Of a DNA stretch of 64,000 bases, positions 59,801 through 62,160 are shown one piece after another; position 1 is the first letter of the stretch, and each line of letters starts with the position of its first letter. The stretch spans positions 130,448,665 to 130,512,664 of the forward strand of contig NC_088201.1 in NCBI RefSeq assembly GCF_037126465.1, written 5' to 3'. The notes beneath the pieces are model-generated. The model did no database searches. It saw only the letters and a list, made by a program, of their open reading frames with translations, and was not told the origin of the DNA. The translations under genes and the position numbers were made by a program. This stretch comes from Ornithodoros turicata. Its lineage: Eukaryota > Arthropoda > Arachnida > Ixodida > Argasidae.

Positions 59801-59978
59801 CTTACTCAATCGCTATTTTAAAAGCAATTTTTGCTCTCGTTCCAAAGGGAGGATGTACGACGCCATAGGAAGACATGTAAACTGGTGGAGCACCGAAGCG
59901 GATGCTGTGTACAAGAAGAAAGCTCAATGCTTTGTTGACATGTATGACAACATAACTGACAAAGCAACAGGTGTCAAG
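7328..59978 (+). CDS. M13 zinc metallopeptidase gene, internal part, nine exons
   Basis: Nine exons with GT-AG borders join without a phase conflict (131, 187, 99, 78, 113, 59, 52, 68, 131 nt) into 306 codons without a stop. They align in order with the M13 family from the middle of the N-terminal lobe through the catalytic core: the GWR(I/V)V segment, GRLYV, VEDIR, GYPD, an altered NAxY substrate motif, GHEITHGFD with the HExxH zinc ligands (fragment residues 253-257), and the GRxYD...WW...CF stretch. Family members are membrane-anchored or secreted ectopeptidases that cut short peptides. The signal anchor and CxDFYxYACGGW region upstream, and the ENIADNGG segment with the third zinc ligand downstream, are not in the window, so both gene ends lie outside. 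Introns are 313 nt to 19.1 kb and full of mobile DNA. A living gene is likely because all splice sites and frames are intact. Paralogue identity is unknown. Confidence 0.9.
7905..8168 (+). pseudogene. LINE-like C-terminal fragment
   Basis: The plus-strand frame ends [13 protein letters not shown], then [18 protein letters not shown] and a stop. This pattern resembles the last residues of jockey/I/R1-type LINE ORF2 (a Cys/His part, an 'ILG' and an 'ALL.FL..T' end). No RT motif lies upstream, so it would be a 5'-truncated copy. The assignment is tentative. Confidence 0.35.
8169..9340. other. M13 intron, nothing supported
   Basis: Frames at 8375-8647 and 8817-9233 show no family signature. A T-rich run lies at 9187-9214. 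Confidence 0.5.
9341..9870 (+). repeat. Dispersed repeat, intact reference copy
   Basis: It begins GGGTGCCCCAGCTAAAAG. The segment matches, in inverse orientation, the pieces 12630-12818, 17086-17264 and 18130-18205. It gives the uninterrupted sequence of the repeat in which the gypsy element and the TTAA element sit. The gypsy target site is seen here at about 9655 as AAAGTGGGGTG. No coding potential was recognised. Confidence 0.8.
11199..12464 (+). pseudogene. Broken dispersed protein gene interrupted by a solo LTR
   Basis: Three coding stretches are seen on the plus strand. 11199-11440 has two early stops and then a Lys/Glu-rich coiled part ([14 protein letters not shown]). 11623-11948 starts with an acidic [10 protein letters not shown] run followed by [18 protein letters not shown] and G-T-H-S-V-W-V-C. 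12278-12464 continues with [15 protein letters not shown] and Y-E-Q-W-V. The order matches a repetitive arthropod protein family of unknown function, recalled from memory. Stops and frame changes before 11620 mark it as dead even without the LTR. Confidence 0.65.
11949..12273 (-). mobile_element. Solo LTR with 4-bp target duplication AGTT
   Basis: A 325-bp segment beginning TG and ending CA is bracketed by AGTT (11945-11948 and 12274-12277). Removing it with one AGTT joins the two ORF parts in frame as L-K-L-M-V-C-S. On the minus strand it contains a TTAAAAAGG box and AATAAA, as an LTR would. Its sequence is unrelated to the 120-bp LTRs nearby, so it stems from another gypsy family. Confidence 0.8.
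12630..12818 (-). repeat. Same dispersed repeat, distal piece split by gypsy
   Basis: Its reverse complement aligns with about 9660-9860, including the run of 'aacggctgaagatattaggg' (20 bases) and the AAACATCCAAG block. It joins 17086-17264 once the gypsy element and one CCAC are removed. Confidence 0.75.
12819..12938 (-). repeat. 3' LTR of the gypsy element
   Basis: It is identical to 16966-17085 except at 12918. The flanking CCAC at 12815-12818 and again at 17086-17089 is the target duplication. Confidence 0.93.
12934..16092 (-). CDS. pol: Pol polyprotein (protease, RT, RNase H, integrase)
   Basis: The 1052-residue ORF has no internal stop. The aspartic protease active site D-T-G-A is at residues 40-43 and the RT catalytic Y-I-D-D at 339-342. 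RNase H begins at about 491 (V-D-A-S-S) with T-D-H-K-P-L near 557. The integrase zinc domain uses H683, H687, C717 and C720, and the D-D-35-E triad appears to be D749, D808 and E844. A G-P-Y-P-V motif follows near 970. All catalytic residues are present. The listed start is TTG and overlaps gag by 37 bases in the -1 frame relative to it. The frame is open further upstream, so the real start depends on how Pol is expressed. Confidence 0.96.
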   Translation of the reverse strand: MRLAGKPSGRSIMAATDHGLRPARLLYVQDRIAKQRFLIDTGAQVSVTPATPSDRKIRQCLTPPLQAANKSTIRTYGLRSLTLDIGLRRTFRWLFVVAEVDRAIIGADFLHNFHLDVSIRQRKLKDNITKLTTEAGISTINSTGICAFIPGSHYENVLASFPELLKPCNLSAPAAHHVTHRIDTTGPPITATFRRLSGERLSIARREFEHMLDLGIIRPSSSSWASPLHMVPKKEPNDWRPCGDYRALNARTIPDRYPLPHLHDFAERLAGATTFSKIDLVKAYHQIPVEPEDIPKTAITTPFGLFEYVRMPFGLRNAAQTFQRFISEVVRGLDFVIAYIDDLLVFSPTEEQHEKHLQQLFSRLQTYGLVVNAKKCTFGVSELEFLGHHVSSDGIHPLAHKVNAITDFPKPTTIRQLRRFLGLVNFHRRFIAKCAAIIQPLTDMLRNNPKPSSSVPWSQSADAAFANIKQALADAAMLVHPRHDVPSRLMVDASSTAVGAVLQQHIDDAWYPVAFFSHRLNDTQTRYSVFGRELLAIYAAVRHFRYFLEGRTFHVLTDHKPLAFVFRTNRTDYLAREVRHLAYISEFTTDIRHVHGVDNSAADALSRIDSISTPCTVGLEDIAAAQADDSELQQLLATQDTSLVLREVPIPATPTTVICDTSTGVNRPFILVTLRRPIFDSTHGLSHPGVRATQKLLTQRYAWPRMNKDVQRWVKTCIPCQRAKVGRHTRTPLQPFLPPRARFDHVHVDIVGPLPPSQGYRYILTCIDRFTRWPEAVPLTDITAQSVAEAFVASWIARFGCPSIVTTDRGRQFQCSLFTALTQLLGTRHIHTTAYHPAANGLVERLHRQLKVALTAHDNPAHWSQHLPFALLGIRSSVKEDLSCSSAELVYGSPIRLPGDFLTPSPAEPHPSQTAYIDKLHDLFRSITPVAPRMPTRRTVFVSQDPKNASHVFIRTDRAKPPLTPHYSGPYPVLSRTSKTVVVDLGGKHDTVALDRVKPAYVSSVIRFNTYLDLPAYSATLKPVAHTGRRTVTWSLSSDRLQPDDALEGGAL
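12939..12952 (-). promoter_or_regulatory. Polypurine tract of the gypsy element
   Basis: Directly upstream of the 3' LTR, the minus strand reads AGAGGGGGGAGCCC, a purine run in the place where plus-strand DNA synthesis is primed. Confidence 0.6.
16056..16907 (-). CDS. gag: Gag-like protein of the gypsy element
   Basis: The 283-residue ORF starts shortly inside the PBS. It has the capsid-like W-F-R-Q-V-E-A-L-F motif near residue 33, a long helical middle ([17 protein letters not shown]), an Arg/Ser-rich stretch and, at the end, [18 protein letters not shown]. That last motif is a C-x2-H-x9-C-x3-C variant finger. This finger type is a hallmark of CsRn1-like Gag rather than the usual CCHC. Pol overlaps its 3' end in another frame, so frameshifting or reinitiation is expected. 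Confidence 0.88.
   Translation of the reverse strand: MKPPTYRQAQLSYKPSSKSASRLFGPKNPKTWFRQVEALFHARRIQSQMTKYCEVLPLIPPDLVDDIDDVLSTVQADRAYDTLKSAILSRTEISERARIQQLLTSEELGDRRPSQLLHRMKQLLGHSADDHAPILRELFLNRLPHEVRMILAGNDDVSLDRLAELADRITDYASASLAPVRSPAVPDSPSTPDLQAAVARLTDEMCRMSSQMADLRTALHRRSRDRGQSRNRSASRRRASSPTQASQHAPGSPRYCWYHRRFRHRSTRCESPCDWQENPQAGR
16944..16961 (-). promoter_or_regulatory. Primer binding site of the gypsy element
   Basis: Just inside the 5' LTR the minus strand reads TGGTGACCCGACTCATGG. It begins with TGG as expected for a tRNA 3' end complement and resembles the tRNA-Trp type PBS of CsRn1/Kabuki elements, with one base missing in the C run. The tRNA identity is inference. Confidence 0.6.
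16966..17085 (-). repeat. 5' LTR of the gypsy element
   Basis: This 120-bp sequence runs TGTGG...CTACA on the plus strand and differs from the 12819-12938 copy only at 17065 (G versus C). The minus strand contains AATAAA in the GCGCGTTTATTGCG stretch. For a gypsy LTR it is very short. Confidence 0.93.
17086..17264 (-). repeat. Same dispersed repeat, middle piece
   Basis: Its reverse complement aligns with about 9485-9655 (GGTCATTCCACAA, then the GAGCCACGCGATTGG block on the plus strand here). It lies between the gypsy element and the palindromic TTAA element. Confidence 0.75.
17265..18129. mobile_element. Palindromic TTAA-flanked MITE
   Basis: About 865 bp bounded by TTAA (17265-17268 and 18126-18129). 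The ends are inverted: TTAACGTTCAATAATTAAC on the left and TTAACTTTCAATAATTAAC on the complement of the right. The similarity continues inward for several hundred bases through CATTGCGCATCTTCGGAGAC and CTCTTAAAAATGAGTTTCAC. The left arm carries about 180 extra bases (17476-17660). The TTAA target suggests piggyBac-type or related mobilisation, though the termini are not classic piggyBac. No transposase is encoded. Confidence 0.75.
18130..18205 (-). repeat. Same dispersed repeat, proximal piece
   Basis: It matches the complement of about 9400-9480 (CTTCAGCATATGCTATATTG). It resumes the host repeat after the TTAA element. Confidence 0.7.
18235..18774. mobile_element. pogo/Tigger-like MITE with TA target site
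   Basis: The inverted ends are AAGTCAACCCTCGATTTAT and, on the complement of the right, CAGTCAACCCTCGATTTAT, flanked by TA. The 540-bp interior repeats the motif TTCATAAATCGAGGG several times. No ORF is present. The CAGT...CCCTCG terminus and TA duplication fit pogo-like elements (family knowledge). Confidence 0.65.
18801..20157. repeat. Tandem array of a 233-bp unit, six copies
   Basis: Copies start at 18801, 19042, 19275, 19508, 19741 and 19974 (the last truncated at 20157). Copies two to five are essentially identical, and the first is 241 bp because of an 8-bp internal duplication (GGTCAGAA). The array follows a (TA)n run. A diverged inverted copy lies at 20180-20400 and a fold-back copy at 35854-36158. 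The 78-residue minus-strand frame seen in each unit spans unit junctions and is not convincing as a gene. The near identity suggests recent amplification. Confidence 0.93.
20180..20400. repeat. Diverged inverted copy of the 233-bp unit
   Basis: Contains, on the opposite strand, the GTGCAGCCAAAGAGC, ACTGGCTTCGCACTGAGC, CACGTGACCTTC and GGCCGAAACAGCTGTCCA blocks of the array unit. Many substitutions show it is older than the array. Confidence 0.75.
20401..22145. other. M13 intron, nothing supported
   Basis: Contains A/T runs and short frames only. A moderately GC-rich part at 21540-21840 could be a regulatory region, but no start, box or exon was identified. Confidence 0.45.
22146..22165 (+). 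repeat. Interstitial telomere-type repeat (GGTTA)4
   Basis: Four exact copies of the arthropod telomere unit TTAGG are followed by looser variants to 22190. It is probably an interstitial remnant. Confidence 0.8.
22630..22708 (+). promoter_or_regulatory. Possible transcription start and short first coding exon
   Basis: A CpG-rich stretch ends in GGCCAACATGGCAG, a good start context. The ORF begins M-A-D-H-I-E-E-I-D and meets a possible donor GAC/GTAAAA. Such a layout fits a first exon, but no second exon was identified and the sequence could be chance. Confidence 0.25.
22803..23772 (-). pseudogene. Degenerate gypsy integrase fragment
   Basis: The minus strand at 23772-23494 encodes [12 protein letters not shown], an R-K-L-R-K-S-F-L motif and S-G-H-G. 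At 23487 it continues in another frame with [13 protein letters not shown], together the zinc-binding HHCC part of a Ty3/gypsy integrase (first His apparently Tyr). Downstream frames are broken. It ends in a C10/A10 run at 22808-22830. It is not related closely to the intact element at 12.8-17.1 kb. Confidence 0.7.
23780..25520. other. M13 intron, degenerate repeats, no gene recognised
   Basis: A loosely periodic pattern with GCTGCACACATGAT-like cores recurs between about 24430 and 25300, suggesting an old tandem repeat. A 206-residue minus-strand frame (24752-24132) has no recognisable domain and runs through this repeat. Nothing else was supported. Confidence 0.4.
25525..25902 (-). pseudogene. 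Gypsy gag fragment
   Basis: The 125-residue minus-strand frame contains [18 protein letters not shown], then L-K-P-S-V and F-Q-F-H-K-S-V-Q-R. This is the capsid core pattern ('..L..P.......y..L...L...f.pkps.i..r..F..r.q') of many Ty3/gypsy Gag proteins. It lies 1.8 kb upstream of the integrase fragment on the same strand and could be the other end of the same decayed element. Confidence 0.55.
26580..26766 (+). CDS. M13 peptidase exon b (NYxGWR...GRLYV)
   Basis: The acceptor is ATTTGATTCAG and the donor is CAG/GTAGGT. The 62 full codons read [12 protein letters not shown], then a variable loop, then L-Q-C-T-E-D-L and I-L-G-R-L-Y-V-D. These match the M13 NY..WR.V, RC and GRLYV signatures in the right spacing. 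It starts by completing the split Arg codon of exon a and ends in phase 0. A stop codon lies in frame just upstream of the acceptor, which fixes the exon border. Confidence 0.9.
27008..27480. repeat. GGGGTAGA-rich repeat, possible MITE
   Basis: Begins ACACTCTAAGAAAAAAATG, a terminus often seen in DNA-transposon MITEs, and then alternates TTTTGGGGTAGA with its complement TCTACCCC several times. A matching right end was not found. Confidence 0.45.
27666..27671 (-). promoter_or_regulatory. Candidate polyadenylation signal of the nested gene
   Basis: AATAAA on the minus strand lies about nine bases after the TAG stop of the last exon. Such a short 3' UTR is unusual, so a second downstream signal may be used instead. 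Confidence 0.4.
27680..27946 (-). CDS. Nested gene exon 9, C-terminus and stop
   Basis: The acceptor is AACATTCCAG. It encodes [10 protein letters not shown], then [10 protein letters not shown] and a hydrophobic helix, ending at a TAG stop (27680-27682). In family alignments the 'YP.V...G' and 'vlVcvEge' strands close the protein. An AATAAA on the minus strand (27666-27671) follows the stop closely. Confidence 0.85.
   Translation of the reverse strand, partial: ANDEHIYPVVCYSGELPSPERVLVCLEAESIAVSSLKEAVVTLIARYLVMDIEFLPKCASTLQMLCTLIDVPLARINPCAKAAISSLK
27680..31673 (-). CDS. Nested opposite-strand gene, PB1-like start and SAMD3-like C-terminal region
   Basis: Nine exons on the minus strand lie entirely inside an M13 intron and read toward lower coordinates. 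Seven of them (30431 down to 27680) join in perfect phase and end at a TAG stop. The order is a ubiquitin/PB1-like fold (K-F-A-V-K-L-L-V ... R-K-A-V-V ... L-R-L-R), a Y-V-F-P-P linker, a helical region with [17 protein letters not shown] and W-K-A-A-L-R-S-K, a long HMELMKEEM...YPAFQDPKQ helix pair, and a C-terminal fold with Y-P-V-V. From memory this resembles the arthropod and vertebrate uncharacterised proteins often named SAMD3-like, though no SAM domain is visible. Function is unknown. The 5' end is uncertain and exon 2 has a frame problem. Confidence 0.8.
28156..28226 (-). CDS. Nested gene exon 8
   Basis: The short exon is bounded by ATATGCAG and GTGAGTG. It encodes [12 protein letters not shown] and ends S-F-I-K-P-Q in phase 0. 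It is supported by the two-base phase match with exon 7. Confidence 0.8.
28812..28968 (-). CDS. Nested gene exon 7
   Basis: The exon is bounded by GTCCTTCAG and GTAAGAT. It encodes [13 protein letters not shown] and a helix followed by [12 protein letters not shown]. It ends in phase 1, completed by exon 8 to alanine. Confidence 0.85.
29081..29299 (-). CDS. Nested gene exon 6 (HMELMKEEM helix)
   Basis: The exon is bounded by ACTTTTCTAG and GTACTT and has 73 codons, phase 0 to 0. It encodes [13 protein letters not shown], a T-L-D-H-R-R-A-W segment and [14 protein letters not shown]. It is highly typical of the family's central helical region. Confidence 0.88.
29469..29633 (-). CDS. Nested gene exon 5 ([10 protein letters not shown], basic linker)
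   Basis: The exon is bounded by ATTCTCCAG and GTAAGA and has 55 codons, phase 0 to 0. It starts [10 protein letters not shown], the conserved '.W...LR.KF' motif of the family. It then becomes a basic Pro/Ala-rich linker ending T-A-K-R-T-C-R, which could serve as a nuclear localisation signal (inference). Confidence 0.85.
29798..29882 (-). CDS. Nested gene exon 4
   Basis: The exon is bounded by TTATCCACACAG and GTAAGTT. It encodes [21 protein letters not shown] and ends G-S-G-N. In this family the same place reads YP(T/S)...Y......LV..YP.L.D. Confidence 0.85.
30246..30431 (-). CDS. Nested gene exon 3 (YVFPP linker)
   Basis: The exon is bounded by ATCTTCGCAG and GTTAGTA. It encodes [27 protein letters not shown] and ends D-L-C-N-Y-M plus two bases. 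It is in phase with exon 4. Confidence 0.8.
30823..30927 (-). CDS. Nested gene exon 2 with frame conflict
   Basis: The acceptor is TCCTTTCTTTCAG and the donor is AAT/GTGAGT. From the strong acceptor the frame gives [11 protein letters not shown], which continues exon 1 well but reaches TAA inside the exon. The frame needed by exon 3 gives [18 protein letters not shown]. The two differ by one extra base near 30880. An acceptor ACGTAG/AAA at 30897 would keep frame but drop the first segment. Confidence 0.65.
31281..31673 (-). CDS. Nested gene exon 1, PB1/ubiquitin-like segment
   Basis: The frame is open from an ATG at 31671-31673 to the donor ATG/GTGAGTAG. The recognisable part starts near 31430 with [12 protein letters not shown] and ends [10 protein letters not shown]. 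This matches the strand-loop-helix of a PB1-like N-terminus. A good acceptor (GATTTCAG) at 31446 would make it an internal exon 31281-31445, so the upstream 75 residues may not be translated. Confidence 0.6.
31783..32209. mobile_element. 427-bp TIR element with exact 8-bp target duplication
   Basis: Starts GGGGATGCC and ends GATACCCCC, flanked on both sides by AAATATAC (31775-31782 and 32210-32217). Subterminal inverted blocks (CCGTTTAAAATCC and its diverged complement) confirm the ends. An 8-bp duplication fits hAT, P or Merlin groups, and the ends do not decide between them. Its interior at 32026-32105 is related to 47300-47385. It lies about 100 bp upstream of the open frame of the nested gene. 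Confidence 0.8.
32218..33697. other. M13 intron upstream of the nested gene; possible promoter near 33300
   Basis: 33290-33400 is CpG-rich, and on the minus strand an ATG at 33282-33284 opens a 68-residue frame with no known motif. This could be the 5' end of the nested minus-strand gene (inference from position only). A CA/GT microsatellite lies at 32540-32560. Confidence 0.3.
33698..33960. repeat. GGAACCA-type degenerate minisatellite
   Basis: Imperfect repeats of the pattern TGGGACCA/TGGAACCATT and CAGATTCAAATGG precede the repeat-family protein. They happen to stay open in its frame, so the apparent ATG at 33822 is not a reliable start. Confidence 0.55.
33960..35586 (+). pseudogene. Intronless, mildly broken repeat-family protein
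   Basis: Three plus-strand frames line up into one protein. 33960-34530 carries [20 protein letters not shown] and a K-F-G-M-D-E-F helix. 34531-35281 carries [21 protein letters not shown] and [11 protein letters not shown]. 35323-35586 carries [15 protein letters not shown]. They are separated by a one-base loss near 34531, a TAG at 35279 in place of sense, and a base loss near 35322. From memory this is a multi-copy family in fish, cnidarian and tick genomes with no assigned function. The lack of introns suggests a retrocopy or a transposon gene. Confidence 0.65.
35854..36158. repeat. Fold-back copy of the 233-bp repeat family
   Basis: Starts and ends with inverted arms: GTTTGTAACTCAAACGTCGC on the left and its complement ending GACGTTTGAGTTACAAAC on the right, both with the ACAGCTGTTCCGGCC / GGCCGAAACAGCTGT block. 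It is preceded by about 38 bp of (TA)n at 35813-35850. Confidence 0.8.
36161..37039. mobile_element. Palindromic TA-flanked element
   Basis: Starts CAGGGTGTCCCAGAAAACG and ends with its near complement at 37039, with TA on both sides. Arms of about 400 bp mirror each other (ACACCACCTGGAGTCATGCG versus the right-arm complement; CGACGAAAGGAGG versus CCTCCTTTCGTC), so the whole 879 bp can fold back. No transposase. TA target and terminus suggest mobilisation by a Tc1/mariner-type enzyme. Confidence 0.8.
37395..37676 (-). pseudogene. Penelope-like element, GIY-YIG endonuclease end
   Basis: The minus-strand frame reads [12 protein letters not shown], then [20 protein letters not shown] and a terminal N-Y/E-Y-P-G-V-L. 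This is the end of the GIY-YIG domain typical of Penelope-like ORFs. The 3' flank (37115-37200) has the GACGTTTCGACAGCAGCGC segment often seen next to such elements. The RT part is missing, so the copy is truncated. Confidence 0.65.
37812..38750. repeat. Cluster of four ~150-bp hairpin units
   Basis: Units at about 37812-37966, 38137-38286, 38370-38518 and 38602-38750 each start AGCACAATGTACTGAAAGT and end with its complement before TGCTGCTT. The inner CAATAGGGGTGGACG / CGTCCACCCCTATTG blocks are also inverted. The last units are separated by near-identical 83-bp spacers (38287-38369 and 38519-38601), so a 232-bp unit was tandemly duplicated. Part of the spacer is inverted at 37967-38035. Confidence 0.88.
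39508..40150. repeat. GATTCG-rich MITE-like repeat
   Basis: The left part is CAGAGGGATGGGCCAACCG followed by many CGAATCC units. The right part has GGATTCGGATTGG and CGATTCGTCCCAT, roughly its complement. Probably a hAT-type MITE, though no target duplication was found. It contains a C12 run near 39757. Confidence 0.5.
40151..41815. other. M13 intron, nothing supported
   Basis: Several short frames without motifs and a C16-like run at 41138-41154. No missing M13 exon is expected here, because exons b and c join directly in family alignment. Confidence 0.5.
41816..41914 (+). CDS. M13 peptidase exon c (VEDIR...W.D..T..KA)
   Basis: The exon is bounded by CTTCCAG and GTGTGT, with 33 codons in phase 0 at both ends. 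It encodes the helix [10 protein letters not shown] followed by [14 protein letters not shown], the usual M13 'L.W.D..T...A..K' motif. It follows exon b directly in family alignment, so no exon is missing in the 15-kb intron. Confidence 0.9.
43459..43536 (+). CDS. M13 peptidase exon d (GYPD)
   Basis: The exon is bounded by TTGAACAG and GTAAGT and has 26 codons, phase 0 to 0. It encodes [14 protein letters not shown] and ends E-L-Y-K-D. The 'I/VGYPD' motif is a strong M13 landmark and sits at the expected distance after exon c. Confidence 0.9.
44213..44325 (+). CDS. M13 peptidase exon e (to RTE)
   Basis: The exon is bounded by TCTATATAG and GTATGT. It encodes V-D-P-N-T-P-Y, a basic helix, and ends F-N-R-T-E plus two bases of the next codon. 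The family normally reads R(T/E)xW here. In this gene the split codon becomes glycine, so the conserved tryptophan is lost. Confidence 0.85.
45558..45803. repeat. Direct tandem duplication, 123-bp period
   Basis: CATTAAAAGTACTTTTAGAAG starts at 45558 and 45681, and both copies run to CTTCCATGGAC with about five substitutions. It is intronic in the M13 gene. No coding sense was seen. Confidence 0.9.
46080..46180 (+). repeat. tRNA-like segment, possible SINE head
   Basis: The part AGTGTCGGACTTCGACACGAAAGGTCCGCAG followed by TTCGATTAGAAAC (read in pieces) resembles the anticodon-to-T-arm region of a degenerate tRNA with a box B-like TTCGATT. A full cloverleaf could not be drawn, so it is not called a tRNA gene. 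Confidence 0.3.
47300..47385. repeat. Dispersed repeat related to 32026-32105
   Basis: On the minus strand the segment reads GGTTAGTTTTCAGAGGTTAGG and then TTTTTGACAG...CACCG (quoted in part). The interior of the 31783-32209 element has the same blocks in the same order. Confidence 0.6.
49381..50166. mobile_element. Non-autonomous hAT element with exact 8-bp target duplication
   Basis: Starts TAGGGGTGCGAATATTCG and ends CGCACAGCCCTA, flanked by GTGCTGTT at 49373-49380 and 50167-50174. The ends are rich in ATTCG. The interior holds three diverged copies of a ~75-bp unit (GGCTTC..CTCATG..CTGAG) at about 49493, 49568 and 49648. No transposase is present. The TAGGGNTGNGCGAAT end and 8-bp duplication are diagnostic of hAT. 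Confidence 0.9.
51404..51960 (-). pseudogene. Penelope-like reverse transcriptase fragment
   Basis: On the minus strand, frames in succession give [20 protein letters not shown], then C-V-D-D-Y-T (the RT catalytic V-D-D), and further on [17 protein letters not shown] with a downstream W/Y-A-Y segment. This is the order of the Penelope-like RT core. Several frameshifts show decay. Confidence 0.65.
52347..52405 (+). CDS. M13 peptidase exon f (altered NAxY substrate motif)
   Basis: The 59-nt exon is bounded by TTTTCGCAG and GTAAGA. It completes the Gly codon and encodes [19 protein letters not shown]. The N-A pair of the M13 substrate-binding NA(F/Y)Y motif is kept, but the aromatic residues are replaced by V-N. 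Assignment rests on the phase match on both sides and on the 'VNA......NSI' pattern. Confidence 0.75.
52771..52883. repeat. Perfect 41-nt inverted repeat
   Basis: Arms 52771-52811 and 52843-52883 are fully complementary around a 31-nt loop. The arms contain ACCTTGAGCTTGAGGGAACG. It lies in the intron after M13 exon f. It may be a young fold-back insertion or a fold-back assembly artefact. Confidence 0.92.
52884..56137. other. M13 intron, nothing supported
   Basis: Frames such as 55572-55973 (133 residues, plus) show no recognisable family. It has a G12 run at 55481. No conserved coding pattern was identified. Confidence 0.45.
54646..54660 (+). repeat. Short TAGA microsatellite
   Basis: A run of TAGATAGATAGATAA-type units is followed by an AT-rich stretch. 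No function is visible. Confidence 0.6.
56138..57039. mobile_element. Palindromic TA-flanked element, second type
   Basis: The arms carry AGAGTGACCCCTAATTATT on the left and the complement on the right, followed inward by AAGTACTT, GTACACTGA and TCACAATTA blocks that mirror each other. About 902 bp, with TA at both ends. No transposase. Its termini differ from the 36161 element. Overlapping ORFs here are by-products of the fold-back. Confidence 0.75.
57662..57713 (+). CDS. M13 peptidase exon g (position of PAGILQ)
   Basis: The 52-nt exon is bounded by TTTCTCCGCAG and GTAAGT. With the split codons it reads [18 protein letters not shown]. This takes the place of the family's (I/V)xPAG(I/L)LQ.P.F strand. 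It is diverged and contains a small insertion, but phases 1 in and 2 out fit exactly between exons f and h. Confidence 0.75.
58544..59349. mobile_element. Probable hAT-type MITE, GGAATGGAAT-rich
   Basis: Starts CAGAGCCTGGAATGGAATTGG (first 20 bases diagnostic) and ends GGAATGG...GTATTCCGCAAGCCTG, whose complement begins CAGGCTTGCGGAAT. The 8-bp flanks AGATGTAC and ATGTTTAC agree at only five positions, so the boundaries are tentative. It ends 117 bp before the M13 zinc-site exon. Confidence 0.45.
59467..59534 (+). CDS. M13 peptidase exon h (HExxH zinc site)
   Basis: The exon is bounded by TTTTTGCAG and GTATGC. It encodes [27 protein letters not shown] supplies two zinc ligands and the catalytic glutamate. 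The following G-F-D is standard, but the next residue is Ala where most members have Asp. This is the strongest single family signature in the window. Confidence 0.97.
59848..59978 (+). CDS. M13 peptidase exon i (GRxYD...WW...CF)
   Basis: The exon is bounded by GTTCCAAAG and GTCAGT. It encodes [15 protein letters not shown], then [13 protein letters not shown] and ends in phase 0 at G-V-K. This is the usual M13 sequence between the HExxH helix and the GENIAD helix. The next exon, with the third zinc ligand, was not found before the window ends. Confidence 0.92.
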
Positions 59979-60746
59979 GTCAGTGTATGCAGTGCACGTG
60001 TTCTATTCCAAATACACCTTGTTTTCGCATATGTCAATTGTTTACTCTCCATGCACCATCATACACTCCATCCGTCTGTTTAGTGTTTACTAGGTAAACG
60101 CCTGGTTCAAAAAGTTCTGCTTTCTTATGTTATAACTTTTGGCACGAAAGAGATTATCACGTCATTGTAGGTTCACTACAACCCCGAGCACTTGCAGATG
60201 GTAGTGTCTCGAAGCATGTTTTGTAACGTTTGCTTTGTTTCAGTGGCTTTGCATAGTTTCGTGTAACATAGAAAGAGGCACCGCGTATGACACGTTATAT
60301 TTAAAGAGCTAACCATAAAGGGTTTGCGACAGGCCATACCATGGTATTCCTGATAAACGTAAACATATCGTACTTTGCAAAGCCATGAGGGTAATCGAGA
60401 CGGAGAAAATGCGCACCGCGGATACCGAAACTAATGCGGGTGCGACATCAGAGACCTCACGGCCGCCAGTGAGGCAGCGCACGAGAAGTTGCGTGCTTAC
60501 GACTTCCAATGGGAGTGGACGCAACTCTGAGGTCTGGGACGTCAGCGCTTTGCACGGGAGGGCTTGTATCCCGCTAAGCATGACACATAGAATATTTCTT
60601 TCCTCTGTGTTCTGTCTTGCAATACGTTGCGTCCATGATGTAGTGAACAACATGTATGAAAGGGTCTTAACCTCTTTATCTCAAAATCTTGTCTGCAAAG
60701 AAAGTATTTAAGACGTTTATGTTTGTAGAAAAGAAGGACAAAAATT

Positions 60747-60900
60747 GGAAGGGACGTAGAGGAGATTGCGTTCCCCTACATGTGTCCTGATAGGCGGCCA
60801 CGGAATGTCGCTTTGGGCCGAATATGCTGGACAGCCACTCAATCCGTAACTTTACTCGAGGTCGTTACCGGTAAAACTGACGGGCAGGTGAGATGGCCCG
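60747..60900. repeat. Diverged repeat, copy 1
   Basis: GGGACGTAGAGGAGA...GGCGGCCACGGAATGT resembles 62018-62160 (GGGGACGTAGAAGAGA...ATCGGCCATAATGGAATGT). The two are direct copies with many differences. The family is unknown. Confidence 0.45.
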
Positions 60901-62017
60901 CAGTAGTAGTCGCGCCGTCGTCGTTGGCGCCCCCCCCCCCCCTCGAGAAGCGAGGCGCGGTGGTTGTGAGGTGCTCTTTGAAACCACGAAGACTAGGACG
61001 GCATGCGAGCGATCAACGGCTGGGCACACAACTTGTAATTGTGGCAGTGGATGCAAGGGGATGGCGTGGACAAGCGTGCTGTGAGCCGGTGCTGTATTCT
61101 TAGGCTTCGTTCACACGGACCAATTTTGTTCAACTCGAGTTGCTTCGAATCGGACGACGAGCGAAAATTCCAGAAGGCTCGTGGTATTCCTGCCAATCAC
61201 AACGAGAAGTACTGTCACGTGACCTATACGTGACATACTTACGGCACGCACGTCTCCCAGAGCGTTGTCCGGAGTGTTTAGCAGGGTATCCAACATGTCT
61301 TATGAACTAATTATCCATTGTGAACAGCTTGGTATAGATCGAAGCTTGCACAAATTAATTTCGCAGCAAGGTACTAGCAAGTATCCATGCAAATATTTAA
61401 TAATGGCGAATTCCCTCAGCCAAGATGTGCCAACATGGCATAGAGCTCAGAAATCGATTACCTCGCGCTCCGTCAGGTCACGTGGCAGTCGTCACCCGAA
61501 CATGAGCGCCCATAAGGTTGATATTTTAGTCGCTTTGATCACGATAGTGGTCGCTCGTGTACCGGTAACGTCGTCTGCTCACGCAGGCCGAAAGTTCACC
61601 CGCCAAAGTTCCCATGGGTTAGCAGCTAACCCATGCCATCTTCGACGTGTGAACCCATCTACACGAATGCGTGCCCTCATGGTGCGGATGCGACGATACC
61701 GGATATAGCTGGGTAACCTGCTGCCCGACTGTCGACGCCTGACGAAAAAGAGTGCTAGCTTGCAAACTTCTAGGCCAGGGTAAACATCACGAAAGCATGC
61801 GCGATTGTAAGGTTTCACCAAGAGAATACAATTGCTCAGAACCTTGTACATACAACTGCCAGGAAATGAGCAAGCGAATTCACCATTATTAACAGGATAT
61901 ATACCTGCTGTCGATTGAGCAAGTTTGGTCGGTGGTGCATGAAAAATATCGCATGAAACGAAAAAAGAAAGAGATTCAAATCATGGTGTCTGCAGAAAAC
62001 AACGAAAGAGAAATGCA

Positions 62018-62160
62018 AGGGGACGTAGAAGAGACGGTGTTCCTCCACGTCAGCTCTAATCGGCCATAATGGAATGTTCAGGAGGGCCGGATGTGATGGG
62101 GTACGTCTCAGCCCATGACTTCACTCCTGGACGTTGCCGATAGAACTGGATGGTTGATCT
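62018..62160. repeat. Diverged repeat, copy 2
   Basis: Partner of 60747-60900 on the same strand. It is followed by a CG-rich segment with repeated GAGCCATG units (62169-62200). Confidence 0.45.
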
